Of a stretch of 26,613 nt of DNA, positions 26,430-26,613 are shown piece after piece. The DNA comes from Pleurobrachia bachei (taxonomy: Eukaryota > Ctenophora > Tentaculata > Cydippida > Pleurobrachiidae), in the NCBI GenBank assembly GCA_000695325.1, contig AVPN01000519.1:1-26613 (forward strand), read 5' to 3'. The number at the start of each line of letters is the position of its first letter. Within the stretch, counting starts at the first letter, position 1. The notes beneath the pieces were generated by a model. That model saw nothing but the letters and a program-made list of their open reading frames with translations, was not told where the DNA came from and ran no database searches. A program made the position numbers and the translations under genes.

Positions 26430-26613
26430 GCACTATAGACGCAGTACCGACGCGTTGCCGAGGCATTATAGACGTAGTATAGACGCAGTATAGACGCAGT
26501 ATAGACGCATTTTTATAAACGCGAAGCAGTATAGCCGCATTATAGCAGCACTAGCCACCCCAAAAAGTGCACTATAGACGCACTATAGACACACTATAGA
26601 CGTAGTATAGCAG
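26430..26613 (+). repeat. Short tandem repeat of TATAGACGCAG units
   Basis: Irregular head-to-tail copies of an 11-13-bp unit (TATAGACGCAG, CACTATAGACG and variants) running to the window edge and probably beyond. Confidence 0.85.

Overview
The window is nuclear DNA of an invertebrate animal. Genes have many short spliceosomal introns with GT-AG borders, one small gene sits inside an intron of another, and non-coding DNA is full of microsatellites, small inverted-repeat transposons and a long satellite. I could not narrow the lineage further. I see no CRISPR array, rRNA, tRNA or recognisable retroelement.

Layout. (1) Positions 1034-10723, plus strand: a plastin/fimbrin gene (actin-bundling protein with four calponin-homology domains) in at least 12 well-supported exons with consistent splice phases; the N-terminal EF-hand part is not found. 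A 1.6-kb piece spanning part of exon 4 and all of exon 5 is duplicated in tandem (2686-4331 and 4332-5962). (2) A small secreted six-cysteine protein gene (9296-9562) is nested in the plastin intron between exons 10 and 11. (3) A second, larger tandem duplication (9164-12299 and 12300-15397) repeats the small secreted gene, the last three plastin exons and the 3' part of a minus-strand 12-TM MFS-type transporter. Only the outer transporter copy (14436-15941) is full length. (4) 15942-17504 has no recognisable gene. A 507-bp fold-back element built of GGCGCC modules lies at 17513-18019 with an 8-bp target duplication. (5) 18779-20181, minus strand: three phase-consistent exons of an unrecognised secreted-type protein with a CUB-like segment, a basic linker and a Cys-rich tail. 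(6) 20182-23239: no gene recognised, several hairpins. (7) 23869-26210: 45 copies of a 52-bp satellite in a higher-order pattern, followed by short tandem repeats to the end.

The most unusual observation is in the two copies of the transporter gene. Over 48 consecutive columns (11356-11403 against 14454-14501) the copies are not identical and not inverted: every base is the Watson-Crick complement of its partner in the SAME direction, with ordinary direct homology on both sides. No standard recombination or inversion makes such a tract, so it is either a data-processing artefact or something new. A second segment (18361-18600) has the dinucleotide signature expected of the same treatment (15 CG against 2 GC), although no second copy exists here to prove it.

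Other points: the duplicated plastin 3' exons differ at 16 synonymous and no non-synonymous sites, so the extra copy has been under purifying selection; a pogo-like MITE end forms the splice acceptor of a plastin exon; and an intronic array of RFX X-box-like sites repeats at exactly 21 bp.
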